From the NCBI GenBank assembly GCA_026168455.1, contig CM047429.1, positions 55,683,027 through 55,747,026 of the forward strand: DNA of 64,000 nt, given 5' to 3'. This document shows positions 24,742 through 37,575 of the stretch, piece by piece. The notes under the pieces are model-generated. The model was given only the letters and a program-made list of their open reading frames with translations. It was not told where the DNA came from and did not search any database. This DNA comes from Theocolax elegans (Eukaryota > Arthropoda > Insecta > Hymenoptera > Cerocephalidae). How positions within the stretch are numbered: position 1 is the first letter of the stretch; each line of letters starts with the position of its first letter. The position numbers and the translations under genes were made by a program.

Positions 24742-26360
24742 CAACATCAAAATTAAGTTTTTATAATTTTTTTTATTTGCTGTATAGTCAATATTATTAT
24801 CTTATTTTTAACTGATTTGAAAAAACATTTGGATGGTCTACAATTAATAATTGTATTTATTAATAAACATGAATTTAGTACAATAAAATTAATTCAGTTA
24901 ATGCTCGGTACGATAGTATTTATGAAATAATTTAAATTATTACAAATATTCATTTGAAATGTTCGGTTAAACATTCGTTAGACTTGAAATAAAATCACAT
25001 TGAATATTGTATATTTTAAAATACATATTTGATCTCTTCTCATAACGAGTCTTAGTTTATCTTTACCTCCGTATGTTTCAATAATTTGATGTCACCCAGT
25101 CCTGTCTCCTTCCACTGGTTGGTACTGGTATCATATTTAAAGAGCTTAGCTCTGAGACTGTACAGTACATCTTAATTTTCTTCTCCAGTTTTGACATCAC
25201 CTTATCAGGTATACAGGTATAACAAAGTACTTCCTCGACGTACTCTTCATCGCTGGTTTAAGGATGTTCAGGTGATTTTCACTGGTGGAGACTTACCCTA
25301 GAACTGGAAGTCGACAGATTTGACAGCATTTTTGTTAGTGCCAAATATAAAAATCCGAGAAGACATAGTTTTTTCACTCAGTTACAGACCTCGTTGATTC
25401 ATTCGTACATTTGATCGGACGTGCGCGCGCAGGTCTGGTACGGTCCGTTTCTACGCATCTGACTCGCCCATGGCGCTCCGTTGACCGTTGGTCCGGTTCG
25501 TCCATCCACAATGAGCAGGCAATAATAAATTCTTGCTCGCAAGAGTAATGCATATTCGATCGAGAAATCTTTTATTTATTCTTATGCACATCACTTATCA
25601 AGCTCCTATAGACAATTCGGATTTCGAATTCACAGTCAGGTGACGCGCGACGGCGCAACTGATGAGTGATGGACGATGGCTTGAATTAAATTATCAAAAT
25701 AGTGCCCTCTTCAGGTAGCGGAAAAAACTATGGCAAAACTAACCCAGAATTGTTTATAACTTATAATTATTTATTTTATTAAATATCAGCAATTATAATG
25801 ACGAAAGTATACCAGAGCGCCATTCTGTGTTATAACAGAATTATGTTGGTAATTTTTTACTTTACTTTACAGCTCGAAAAAAAATATTAGTGCAAACTAG
25901 TAACTCCTTCCAACCGTACGCAGCACGAACTTCAAAAGGCCTAAATTACGTTTTATTATTATTTTTTTGCTTTAATTTGACCAGAGCGCAATTCTTTAGA
26001 ACAAATAGATTATTCACCTAAATTTTGAAAGCATTCTATGCATTACAAACAAAGAATAGTGCATAATATAATTGTCACAATTGTCGCTTGCATCCACCTG
26101 TCATTCTGTCAAAAATGATTGACATTTTTTCTCTTACGACCTCCTCTTAAACACGGTGTCAAATTCGCGTAGTGTTAAAAGTCGAATTGTTTTCATATTT
26201 TTTAGTCGAGCTACATCCACGATTGGGTATGCTTCGAAATAATTATTTACTATTACCTTAAAGTGTTATAGTTATTTAAAAATAGATTAAAAAAGTATAA
26301 ACCAATAAAGGTATAATATTATAGTTATTGTATCACAATATAATAGTTTAAACAATACCA
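24742..26360. other. Intergenic; CpG-rich patch at about 25400-25530
   Basis: No gene is supported. A locally GC- and CpG-rich segment (GTGCGCGCGCAGG ... GGCGCTCCG, about 25420-25480) stands out and may be promoter-like or part of an unrecognised repeat. Confidence 0.35.
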
Positions 26361-26380
26361 AAATGGTATTTAAGAAATAA

Positions 26381-26479
26381 GACGAAATAGCTGTGTGTAC
26401 AAAATGCATATTAGCAGCAGTCTCAAAATTAGAAGAAATAAATTTCGACAAACAAGGTGCAGGGTCTCTTGTTGAAAAA
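26381..26479 (+). pseudogene. Possible coding exon remnant
   Basis: An open stretch reads DEIAVCTKCILAAVSKLEEI and onward, ending at a GTAAGA donor at 26480. An ATG 19 bases upstream (26362) is in frame but is followed by a stop after five codons. It could be an exon of the decayed gene at 27487 or unrelated; no family recognised. Confidence 0.3.
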
Positions 26480-26680
26480 GTAAGATTAACAATATATTTG
26501 TTAATGATTTTTTATATATAATTTTTGAATAATAGAATCAATTTACGTCCCGCGCTAATTTATAAGTAAATTTCTCTTTATAGTATGCATTAAACTGTAC
26601 TGATATTCATTCATATTGAACATTTTATTTTAATTTTCAAAATTTTAATAAATATTAAAAAAAATGTATTATAATTATTA

Positions 26681-26780
26681 ATCAAAAGGCGCGATAGCGC
26701 CTGACGCAAGTATAGCGCGAGAGCCATTATAGACAGCTAATTTAACCCCTCAGATTTTTGATGTCTTTTTTCTTACTATT
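26681..26780. repeat. Repeat with GATA-loop hairpin (first copy)
   Basis: ATTATTAATCAAAAGG leads into the hairpin GGCGC-GATA-GCGCC and then TGACGCAAGTA. A shortened copy lies at 27107 and a third at 50222, where the stem bases differ but still pair. The tail AGACAGCTAATTTAACCC also recurs at 27121. Confidence 0.5.
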
Positions 26781-27486
26781 ACATTATATTCAATATGTAA
26801 TAGATCAAACCTCGTATTCTCTATTTATTTATCTTCATTTTACATCCAATTCTATGTAAATTCATTGACGGATATTGAAGAAAAATCATGACAAAGAAAT
26901 TGCTTGTTGATTTCCTTTACGAAATTTTTTCCTCTTCCCTTTTTTTCGTCTCCCTCATATATATATGTCTATTTGCTTTCCAGCCCGTGAGAGAGTGCGG
27001 ACAGAGGTAAAAACCGCCAGTCAGACTCTGAAAAATTCCTTGAGAGGGAGCTGCTGCTACTCTTTTTCAATACTGTTGTCACGTATATATATATATTATA
27101 TTATATCAAAAGGTGCGATAGACAGCTAATTTAACCCTTAAATTTAATTGTTATTTTAAAAATTTTCAAATTTTAAAATTAGTCAGGGGTCCTTTGGATA
27201 TATATATATAATATGACATTCCCGTATCTTCATCAAAAATGTCACGTAACACATAGGTGCAGGGGATCACAATTTACTTACACGGGAGAGAAAGAGAGAT
27301 AGAGTGAAGTGAGAGATAATCAAGTCAAACGTCAACCCACGTGTATATTACAGCGTGCAAAAAGTGTTACAGATAAAACAAGTATTTCTGTGTAAAGAAA
27401 AATAGCATCTCACTAATAAGATGAGTAAATAAACGATAAAAAGGAAAAAGTCTGAAGAGAGATAGAAATATAGAATATTTAATGAA

Positions 27487-28162
27487 ATGGAACTTAATTA
27501 CAATGAACAAATGGAACAAATAAAAACTAGCAAACAAAACTCAGATGTTAAGAAACGTAATAATGGAATCCATTGCATTAAGTTTAATAAGGATGAATGT
27601 ATTTTTCAGTTTGCAATATATGATGATGACGAACATGTAAAAACATATACTGTTCAAATTTTTAATGAAAATAATAAGGGAACATTTGGAGTTTTGGATA
27701 TTCCATTGGCCATAGATTTGCATCAAGTAGTTAAAGATTTTGGATAATATTGTAAATACTCCAATAATATTTGTAAGAAATCTTAAGTTACACTTAGACA
27801 CGTATCACAAACAAAAATAACAATATGATGATTTGAAATCTAATTTTGGAAAATGTTTGTAATTGTTCTGTGGATGTGCATTATTCTTATACTATTGTTT
27901 TATAATGTTTCTGAAATGCAAAGATTTTGAAACTAATATCTACTTTAACATAATTGTTTATGTATTTTATGACTTAACAAAAGAAAATCCTATTAAAGTA
28001 AAATTTGACTTAAATAGCTTTGATGATATTGACAATACTAAGATGAAGCAGCATTTAGAATCTTTTTTCGAATGTTTTAAAACTTTAACACTAAAAGAAG
28101 CATTTATTCAAAAAAAGAAGAAGTTTTTGAACACTATCCTTAGATTATATAAAATTGAATAA
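27487..28162 (+). pseudogene. Decayed unrecognised protein-coding gene, intron-less
   Basis: Frame 1 reads from an ATG at 27487 for 86 codons (IHCIKFNKDECIFQFAIYDD ... DLHQVVKDFG). A one-base shift then continues the sense of the protein (NIVNTPIIFVRNLKLHLDTY, then a stop, then QYDDLKSNFGKCL). A further shift leads to 27863-28162 (DLTKENPIKVKFDLNSFDD ... FFECFKTLTLKEAF). The amphipathic, evenly charged composition across three frames is that of a real protein interrupted by at least two frameshifts and one stop. Family not recognised; absence of introns would fit a processed pseudogene. Confidence 0.5.
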
Positions 28163-28329
28163 TTGAACTACACTATCAGTTAGAATTATGTGCTGAGGAT
28201 CTCTATCAAATTTTGTATCCGGAAGCTGATTAAGATTTAAGAAGCGTACAAGTGCTTGTTTAAACCATACCAAATTATGTGCAAAGTTATTGAATTACAT
28301 ACTGAGGGATCATGTATCAATTTTATAAG

Positions 28330-28720
28330 TGAACATGTGATTCAATAAATTAATATATACAATTTTGATACATAATATGTCCATGTGCATTTCAATACAC
28401 ATGCACAGGTGTAAGTTTTCAGAAATTCAAAGGTATATTTTGTTCAAATTAAAAGTGGAAACGCCAAAATCTAAATTAATACTAGTGCAACGCTTTAACA
28501 TACCTTTTTATTTTGGATTTGGCGTTAACAATTTTCAACAAAATAATGCTTTTGCTTTCTTAAACCATACGAAGTTGTATGTCAAGTAAGAGTTTTATTC
28601 AGAAATAATCAGATTCTGATTTTAAAAGTGAACATTTGATTCAATCAATTAATACCGGTGCAACATTTTAATACAAAAAATTTTGATCCATAATCTGTCA
28701 CATAACATTTCAACATGCCG
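28330..28720. repeat. Two diverged direct repeats
   Basis: A segment of about 80 bases (AAGTGAACATGTGATTCAAT ... TTTTGATACATAAT) at 28336-28412 recurs at 28625-28712. No coding meaning was found. Confidence 0.4.
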
Positions 28721-28803
28721 ATGGATGGTCTACTATATCTTGTGTCAAGACAGTGCTTCATTTAATTGAAGATTAGTTTTTAATTTTAAGAATTTATCTA
28801 TCA

Positions 28804-29010
28804 TTAAATATCTATGATTGTTGTCTTCAATAAATCAGATTTTAGGATTTTACCAAATATCAAGTGAACCTTGATGCACTCGCAATACCCCTCAATCTGA
28901 ATTTCCGTGGTTTCCATTTGTTTTGTCCAAAAATTCTTATCCAAACAAGATTTATTTATGCTCATTTGTAAGATAATTAATGTAATTAAGAGTTGATAAC
29001 ATAAAAACAT
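28804..29010 (-). CDS. Small putative secreted peptide, 68 aa
   Basis: MFLCYQLLITLIILQMS forms a plausible signal peptide, followed by a short basic region with Cys in CLDKNF and in GYCEC. The same start and the same CLxKNF pattern occur in two neighbouring broken copies (29124 and 29319, opposite strand), so the frame is shared by relatives and not random. The C-terminal part after GYCEC is not clearly kept in the relatives and could be intron read-through. Expression and family are unknown. Confidence 0.45.
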   Translation of the reverse strand: MFLCYQLLITLIILQMSINKSCLDKNFWTKQMETTEIQIEGYCECIKVHLIFGKILKSDLLKTTIIDI

Positions 29011-29123
29011 TGAAAAAATTTATTTTAAAGAAATTTGTTATGAAACTATCCACATTCTTTCACTAATTTACAAAAAATAATAAGATATTTTACTAGGCAA
29101 CTTTTTTTAAATGTATTTTTTCA

Positions 29124-29290
29124 ATGTTTTTATCTTGTCAACTCTTAACTTCATTAATTATTTTTTAAATTAACCTAAGTAGACTTTGTTTAGATAAGAA
29201 TTTTTTCACATTCCAAGAGAAAACCACCAAAATTCAGATTAATGGGGGTTGCGAGTACAAATATACAAAAAGTAATGAAATATTTTTCTA
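29124..29290 (+). pseudogene. Second copy of the small secreted peptide, broken
   Basis: It reads MFLSCQLLTSLIIF then a stop, then continues in frame as CLDKNFFTFQEKTTKIQING, closely matching the 28804 copy. One nonsense change interrupts it at codon 15. Confidence 0.5.
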
Positions 29291-29318
29291 GACAACTTTA
29301 TTTAAATGAATTTTTTCA

Positions 29319-29450
29319 ATGTTTTTATTTTGTCAGCTCTTAGCTTCATTAGTGATTTTTCATTTGAGTAAAAATAGACCTTGCTTGAATAAGAATTTTT
29401 CGACAAATAATTGAACATCACCAAAATGAATATCTAGACTACACATATTT
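29319..29450 (+). pseudogene. Third copy of the small secreted peptide, broken
   Basis: It reads MFLFCQLLASLVIFHLSKNR then PCLNKNFSTNN and a stop. The leader and the CLxKNF motif are kept; the tail is lost. It lies 195 bases after copy 2 in direct orientation, so copies 2 and 3 arose by a tandem duplication that included about 30 bases of upstream DNA. Confidence 0.5.
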
Positions 29451-29559
29451 TGAAGTCTTGTATTGTGGATTTTTGTGTACACTTTTATTATAAGTCAAAT
29501 TACTAAGTGTAGTATAAATTGTAATAATTAGAAGTAACTAGGTGTTTTGTTTTTAAATA

Positions 29560-30898
29560 GTTTATGTTATAGAAAGTACTGATATCAAATCCTAATAATC
29601 GACAAGTATTTTATACCTTGCATAAGTTCATTTTTAATTAAACATTTATATATTGCTTCAACTCCAAATGTTTCTGCAATTGAAAGTACTGAAATCAAAA
29701 TGGAAACGGCAAGTATTTTGTACCATATCAACAGAAACTTCGAATTTATTTCTTAGGTTTACACTTTAAATAATTTGTTTATTCGTTATTTAAATTTTTA
29801 ACGTCCAATATGTGTCTCTAGAATAAGTAATTATTCGTTATTAAATGTTCAACGTTGAATTTATATCGCTAGAAAGTACTTTATAAAACACCTTCCACGA
29901 AGGTGTCAACATTCGCAAGTATAGTTACCAACCAACATTCAAAAACGTTATCTGATAAAAAAATATGTTTAATTCTTACTCACATCCTTTTTCAACTAAT
30001 TTTTATTTTTTTAATTAGATATTTTATATATTTTGCTTAAACTCCATAAATAGTTTCTGCAATAGAAAGTACTGAAATCAAAGCGAAATAATCGACAAGT
30101 ATCTTATACCATACTATGTATTATATTTTATCTAAACTTTTCTATATTATTTCTTAAACTCCATAAAAAGTTTTTGCAATTGAAAGTACTGAAATCAAAG
30201 GGAATCGCCAAGTATTTTTGTTTTTAAATGCAAATATCTATTAAATTGAATACAAACATTTTTGCAAAAAAGTGTCCTACAAATTTACTTTTTATTTCTC
30301 GCCCCGACTTGTCCTACAGCAATAAGTAGACAATTTTATAATATTTTTATTAATTTCTGCAAAACTGATAAAAAAGAAATTTCTTTCATTTTTATTATCT
30401 TTAAATAAACAATGTCTATACTTCCCGTGCCTTACAGCAATAGATAAACAATTTTATATAATAATAATAATAAAAAGTAATTTCTCTCTTTTTTATTCTC
30501 TTTAAATAAAATAATTAAACATTTATATATTGCTTCAACTCCAAATGTTTCTGCAATTGAAAGTACTGAAATCAAAATGGAAACGACAAGTATTTTGTAC
30601 CATATCAACAGAAACTTCGAATTTATTTCTTAGGTTTACACTTTAAATAATTTGTTTATTCGTTATTTAAATTTTTAACGTCCAATATGTGTCTCTAGAA
30701 TAAGTAATTATTCGTTATTAAATGTTCAACGTTGAATTTATATCGCTAGAAAGTACTTTATAAAACACCTTCCACGAAGGTGTCAACATTCGCAAGTATA
30801 GTTACCAACCAACATTCAAAAACGTTATCTGATAAAAAAATATGTTTAATTCTTACTCACATCCTTTTTCAACTAATTTTTATTTTTTTAATTAGATA
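29560..30898. repeat. 877-bp tandem repeat array, left block (direct)
   Basis: The unit starts at 29636 and again at 30513, exactly 877 bases apart. Each unit holds several sub-repeats with GAAAGTACTGAAATCAAA followed by CGACAAGTAT or CGCCAAGTAT. The second unit is cut at 30898 and resumes at 42457 after the Helitron. Confidence 0.85.
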
Positions 30899-31130
30899 CT
30901 AGCCAAAAACGCTCGCTTCGCTCGCGATTAAAACAAGGTTTCGGACACAATATTGACAAAAATACAATATCGAAAGAAAATGTAATAGAAGAATCTCAAA
31001 ATTATAAAGAAGAATTAAAAACAAAGATACTGTAAAAATAAGTATTGACAGAAAACAAAAACAAGAAATTGTCAACAAAAATTATATTGAAGACAAAAAT
31101 ATTAATATATTAAAACAAGGTATTAAAATA

Positions 31131-34100
31131 AAAAATATCCAGGAAATCCCGTAATTAGTGGAGTCTTTCTGAAATATTTCAGCAATTCCCAAAATTTCTA
31201 GAAAATCCCGTAACTTGTAGCGTCATCCCGAAATACCTCATAAATTCCGGAAATATCCTGGAAATTCCACAATTAGTGGAGACATTTCGAAATACCTCAG
31301 AAATTCCCGAAATAACCAGGAAATCCCTTAATTTGTAGAGTTATCCAAAAATACCACATAAATTCCCGAAATATCCAGGAAATACCATAATTAGTGGAGT
31401 TTTTTTTTAAATACCTCAGCAATTACCGAAAGATCCAGGAAATTCCGTAATTAGTATACTCATCCCGAATTTCCTCAGAAATTCCCAAAATATCCAGGAA
31501 ATCCCGTAATTAGTAGCGTCATCACGAAATAAATCAGAAATTTCTAAAATATCCAGGAAATACCACAATTAGTGGAGACATTTCGAAATACCTCAGAAAT
31601 TCTCGAAATATCCAGGAAATCCCTTAATTTGTAGAGTTATCCAGAAATTCCTCAGAAATTCCCGAGATATCCAGGAAATCCCGTAATTAGTCGAGTCTTT
31701 CTGAAATATTTCAAAAATTCCCGAATTATACAGGAAATTCCGTAATTAGAAGATTCATCCCGAATTTCCACAGAAATTCGCGTAATATCCAGGAAATCCC
31801 GTAATTGGTAGAATCATCCCGAAATACCTCGGAATTCCCAAAAGATCCAGGAAATCCCGTATTTGGTAGACTCATCACGAATTTCCTCAGATGTTCCCGA
31901 AATATCCAGGAAAACCCGTAATTAGTAGCGTCATCCCGAAATACCTCAGCAATTACCGAAAGATCCAGGAAATTCCGTAATTAGTATACTCATCCCGAAT
32001 TTCCTCAGAAATTCCCAAAATATCCAGGAAATCCCGTAATTAGTAGCGTCATCACGAAATAAATCAGAAATTTCTAAAATATCCAGGAAATACCACAATT
32101 AGTGGAGACATTTCGAAATACCTCAGAAATTCTCGAAATATCCAGGAAATCCCTTAATTTGTAGAGTTATCCAGAAATTCCTCAGAAATTCCCGAGATAT
32201 CCAGAAAATCCCGTAATTAGTCGAGTCTTTCTGAAATATTTCAAAAATTCCCGAAATATCCAGGAAACGCCGTAATTGGTAGATTCGTCCCGAATTTCCT
32301 CAGATATTCCCGAAATATCCAGGAAATACCATAATTAGTGGAGTCTTTCTGAAATATTTCAGAAATTCCCGAAATATCCAGGAAATCCCTTATTTAGTAG
32401 AGTTAACCAGAAATACCACAGAAATTCCCGAAATATCCAGGAAATTCCGTTATTATTGGTGTTATCCCGAATTTCCTCAGAAATTCCCGAAAGATCCAGG
32501 AAATCCCTTATTTAGTAGAGTTATCCAGAAATACCTCAGAAATTCACGAAATATCCAGGAAATTCCGTTATTATTGGTGTTATCCCGAATTTCCTCAGAA
32601 ATTCCCGAAAGATCCAGGAAATCCCGTAATTAGTAGCGTCATGACGAAATAAATCAGAAATTTCTAAAATACACTGGAAATCACGTAATTAGTAGAGTTA
32701 TCCAGAAATACCTCAGAAATTCCCCAAATATCCAGGAAATCCCTTAATTTGTAGAGTTAACCAAAAATGTCACAGAAATTCCCGAAATATCCAGGAAATC
32801 CCGTAATTAGTAGCGTCAATCCGAACTAATCAGAAATTTCCGAAATATCCAGGAAATACCACAATTAGTGGAGACATTACGCAATACCTCAGAAATTCCC
32901 GAAATATCCAGGAAATCCCGTAACTAGTAGCGTCATCCCGAAATAAATCAGAAATTCCCGAAATATCCAGGAAATACCACAATTAGTGGAGACTTTTCGA
33001 AATACCTCAGAATTTCTCGAAATATCCAGGAAATCCCGTAATTCGTAGCGTCATCCCGAAATAAATCAGAAATTTCTGAAATATCCAGGAAATACCACAA
33101 TTAGTGGAGACATTTCGAAATACCTCAGAAATTCTCGAAATATCCAGGAAATCCCTTAATCTGTAAAGTTATCCAGAAATTCCTCAGAAATTCCCGAAAT
33201 ATCCAGGAAATCCCGTAATTAGTGGAGTCTCTCTGAAATATTTCAGAAATTCCCGAAATATACAGGAAATTCCGTAATTAGTAGATTCATCCCGAATTTC
33301 CACAGAAATTCGCGTAATATCCAGGAAATCCCGTAATTGGTAGAATCATCCCGAAGTACCTCGGAATTCCCTAAAGATCCAGGAAATCCCGCAATTGGTA
33401 GATCCATCCCGAATTTCCTCAGATATTTCCGAAATATTCAGGAAATCTCTTATTTAGTAGAGTTATCCAGAAATACCTCAGAAATTCCCGAAATATCCAG
33501 CAAATTCTGTTATTATTGGTGTTATCCCGAATTTCCCCAGAAATTCCCGAAAGATCCAGGAAATCCGGTAATTGGTAGAGGCATCACAAATTTACTCAGA
33601 TATTCTCGAAATATCAAGGAGATCCCGTAATTAGTAGAGTTATCCTGAAATACCTCATAAATTCCCGAAATATCCTGGAAATTCCACAATTAGTGGAGAC
33701 ATTTCGAAATACCTCAGAAATTCCCGAAATAACCAGGAAATCCCTTAATTTGTAGAGTTATCCAAAAATACCACATAAATTCCCGAAATATCCAGGAAAT
33801 ACCATAATTAGTGGAGTTTTTTTATAAATACCTCAGCAATTAGTAGATCTAGTAGAAATCGAGTAATTGGTAGAATCATCCCGAAGTACCTCGGAATTCC
33901 CAAAAGATCCAGGAAATCCCGTAATTGGTAGATTTATCCCGAATATCCTCAGAAATTCCCGAAATATCCAGGAAATCCCATATTTAGTAGAGTCTTTCAG
34001 AAATATCTCAGAAATTCCCGAAATATCCAGGAAATTCCGTTATTATTGGTGTTATCCCGCATTTCCTCAGAAATTCCCGAAAGATCCAGGAAATCCCGTA

Positions 34101-37085
34101 ATTAGTGGAGTCTCTCTGAAATATTTCAGAAATTCCCGATATATCCAGGAAATCCCTTAATTTGTAGAGTTATCCAAAAATACCACAGAAATTCCCGAAA
34201 TATACAGGAAATACCATAATTAGTGGAGTTTTTTTTATACCTCAGCAATTACCGAAGGATCCAGGAAATCCCGTAATTGGTAGAGTCACCACGAATTTCC
34301 TCAGATATAGGAAATCCCTTATTTAGTAGAGTTATCCAGATATACCTCAGAAATTCCCGAAATATAAGGGAAATTCCGTAATTAGTAGATTCATCCCGAA
34401 TTTCCACAGAAATTCGCGTAATATCCAGGAAATCCCGTTATTGGTAGAATCATCCCGATATACCTCGGAATTCCCAAAAGATCCAGGAAATCCCGTAATT
34501 GGTAGAGTCATCACGAATTTCCTCAGATATTCCCGAAATATCAAGGAAATCCCGTAATTAGTAGCGTCATTTCGAAATATCTCAGAAATTCTCGAAATAT
34601 CCTGGAAATCCCGTAATTAGTAGAGTTATCCAGAAATACCTCAGAAATTCCCCAAATATCCAGGAAATCCCTTAATTTGTAGAGTTATCCAGAAATACCA
34701 CAGAAATTCCCGAAATATCCAGGAAATCCCTTATTTAGTAGAGTTATCCAGATATACCTCAGAAATTCCCGAAATATCCAGGAAATTCCGTAATTAGTAG
34801 CGTCATCCCGAAATAAATCAGAAATTTCCGAAATATCCAGGAAATACTACAATTAGTGGAGACATTTCGAAATACATCAGAAATTTCCGAAAAATCCAGG
34901 AAATCCCGTAATTAGTGGAGTCTCTCTAAAATATTTCAGAAATTCCCGAAATATAAGGGAAATTCCGTAATTAGTAGATTCATCCCGAATTTCCACAGAA
35001 ATTCGCGTAATATCCAGGAAATCCCGTAATTGGTTGAATCATCCAGATATACCTCGGAATTCCGAAAAGATCCAGGAAATCCCGTAATTGGTAGATTCAT
35101 CCCGAATTTCCTTAGATATTCCCGAAATATCCAGGAAATACCATAATTAGTGGAGCCTTTCTGAAATATTTCAGAAATTCCCGAAATATCCAGGAAAGCC
35201 CGTAATTAGTGGAGTCTCTCTGCAATATTTCAGAAATTCCCGAAATATAAGGGAAATTCCGTAATTAGTAGATTCATCCCGAATTTCCACAGAAATTCGC
35301 GTAATATCCAGGAAATCCCGTAATTGGTAGAATCATCCCGATATACCTCGGAATTCCCAAAAGATCCAGGAAATCCCGTAATTGGTAGATTCATCCCGAA
35401 TTTCCTTAGATATTCCCGAAATATCCAGGAAATCCCTTATTTAGTAGAGTTATCCAGAAATACCTCAGAAATTCACGAAATATCCAGGAAATTCCGTTAT
35501 TATTGGTGTTATCCCGAATTTCCTCAGAAATTCCCGAAAGATCCAGGAAATCCCGTAATTGGTAGAGTCATCACGAATTTCGTCAGGTATTCCCGAAATA
35601 TCAAGGAAATCCCGTAATTAGTAGCGTCATTTCGAAATATCTCAGAAATTCTCGAAATATCCTGGAAATCCCGTAATTAGTGGAGTCTCTCAGAAATATT
35701 TCAGTAATTCCCGAAATATACAGGAAATTCCGTAATGAGTAGATTCATCCCGAATTTCCACAGAAATTCGCGTACTATCCAGGAAATCCCGTAATAGGTA
35801 GAATCATCCCGAAATACCTCGGAATTCCCAAAAGATCCAGGAAATCCCGTAATTGGTAGATTCATCCAGAATTTCCTTAGATATTCCCAAAATATCCAGG
35901 AAATACCATAATTAGTGGAGTCTTTCAGAAATATTTCAGAAATTCCCGAAATATCCAGGAAATAGATTATTTAGTAGAGTTATCCAGAAATACCTTAGAA
36001 ATTCCCGAAAGATCCAGGAAATTCCGTAATTATCAGTCATCCCGAATTTTTTCAGAAATTCCCGAAATTTCCAGAAAATCCCGTTTTTATTGGTGTTATC
36101 CCGAATTTACTCAGAAATTTCCGAAATATCCTGGAAATCCCGTAATTACTAGAGTGATCCAGAAATACCTCAGAACTTCCCGAAATATCCAGGAAATTCC
36201 GTAATTAGTGGAGTCTTTCTGAAATATTTCAGAAATTCCTGAAATATCCAGGAAATTCCGTAATTAGTAGCGTCATCCCGAAATACCTCAGCAATTCCCG
36301 AAAGATCCTGGAAATCCCGTAATTGGTAGAATCATCACGAATTTCCTCAGATATTCCCGAAATATCCAAAAAATCCCGTAATTAGTGGAGTCTTTCTGAA
36401 ATATTTGAGAAATTCCCGAAATATCCAGAATTTCCCGTAATTGATAGCGTCATCTCGAAATACCTCAGGAATCCTCGAAAGATCCAGGAAATCCCGTATT
36501 TGGTAGAGTCATCACGAATTTCGTCAGATATTCCCGAAATATCAAGGAAATCCCGTAATTAGTAGCGTCATTTCGAAATATCTCAGAAATTCTCGAAATA
36601 TCCTGGAAATCCCGTAATTAGTAGAGTTATCCAGAAATACCTCAGAAATTCCCCAAATATCCAGGAAATCCCTTAATTTGTAGAGTTATCCAGAAATACC
36701 ACAGAAATTCCCGAAATATCCAGGAAAATCCCTTATTTAGTAGAGTTATCCAGATATACCTCAGAAATTCCCGAAATATCCAGGAAATTCCGTAATTAGT
36801 AGCGTCATCCCAACATACCTCAGGAATTCCCGAAAGATCGAGGAAATCCCGTTATTGGTAGAGTCATCACGAGTTTCCTCAGATATTCCCGAAATATCCA
36901 GGATATCCCGTAATTAGTGGAGTCTTTCTGAAATATTTCAGAAATTCCCGAATTACCAGATATGCCCGTAATTAGTGGAGTCTTCTGAAATATTTCAGAA
37001 TTCCCGGAATTATCCAGGAAACCCCGTAATTAGTCGACTCATCCCGAATTGTCCTCCGAAATTTCCGAAGATCTAGGAACTGTTT
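31131..37085. repeat. ~60-bp minisatellite, array 1 (about 100 copies)
   Basis: Monomers of 59-60 bases are built around CCAGGAAATCCCGTAATTAG, then a GTCATCCCGAA segment and CTCAGAAATTCCCGAAATAT. Several multi-monomer blocks are repeated as larger units (for example the block near 33310 recurs near 33840 and 35300), indicating higher-order duplication. It lies within the Helitron. Confidence 0.93.
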
Positions 37086-37575
37086 GTCATAATTCCAGGG
37101 ACACATAAAGTCTAAAAAAGATATTGTTTATTTATATAATTATTACAGTAATATGGGGAATTCACAGAAAAATGCATATTTTAAATATATTTCTAAATAT
37201 AATTTGTGATTAATATTACAAATAATATATATTTATTATAATTTTTGAATACATACAATTTATACCTGGCACCACGACAATTAATTGTTGACAACAAAAT
37301 TAATTATCGGTTGTGCAATTGTAATAATTAATGGTAAAATGTATGTATAAAAAGTTGTACGTACGTACGTACGCGGACTACTGAAACTTCCAAGCCAAAA
37401 AACTAATAAAAAACGAGTCTTTAAAAAATTTGTAATAGTGGTAAATTTATCCTCGTATCAATGCGATCACAATGGACTCATAAAAAATGACATTCACTAA
37501 ATATTTTTTACAGTATAAGGGGTTTTTTACAGAAAAATTCACAATTTCACTTATAAAATTTTAATATTATGTAGA
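37086..37575. repeat. Helitron 5'-terminal segment, internal copy
   Basis: This roughly 500-base non-satellite segment following array 1 is repeated nearly unchanged at 41937-42456. It contains a GTAC tetranucleotide run near 37360 and ends in the reverse complement of TCTACATAAT, the Helitron 5' end, followed by T. Confidence 0.75.

Noticed and set aside
27487..28162. Assignment to a kinetochore RWD-type protein
   Set aside because: Only a vague impression of fold composition; no motif supports it.
33337..35617. Three 97-codon open frames in the minisatellite
   Set aside because: They follow the 59-60-base period, occur on both strands and have no protein family features.
31131..37085. CRISPR-like appearance of regular repeats
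   Set aside because: Monomers are directly adjacent with no unique spacers, and the context is a eukaryotic Helitron.
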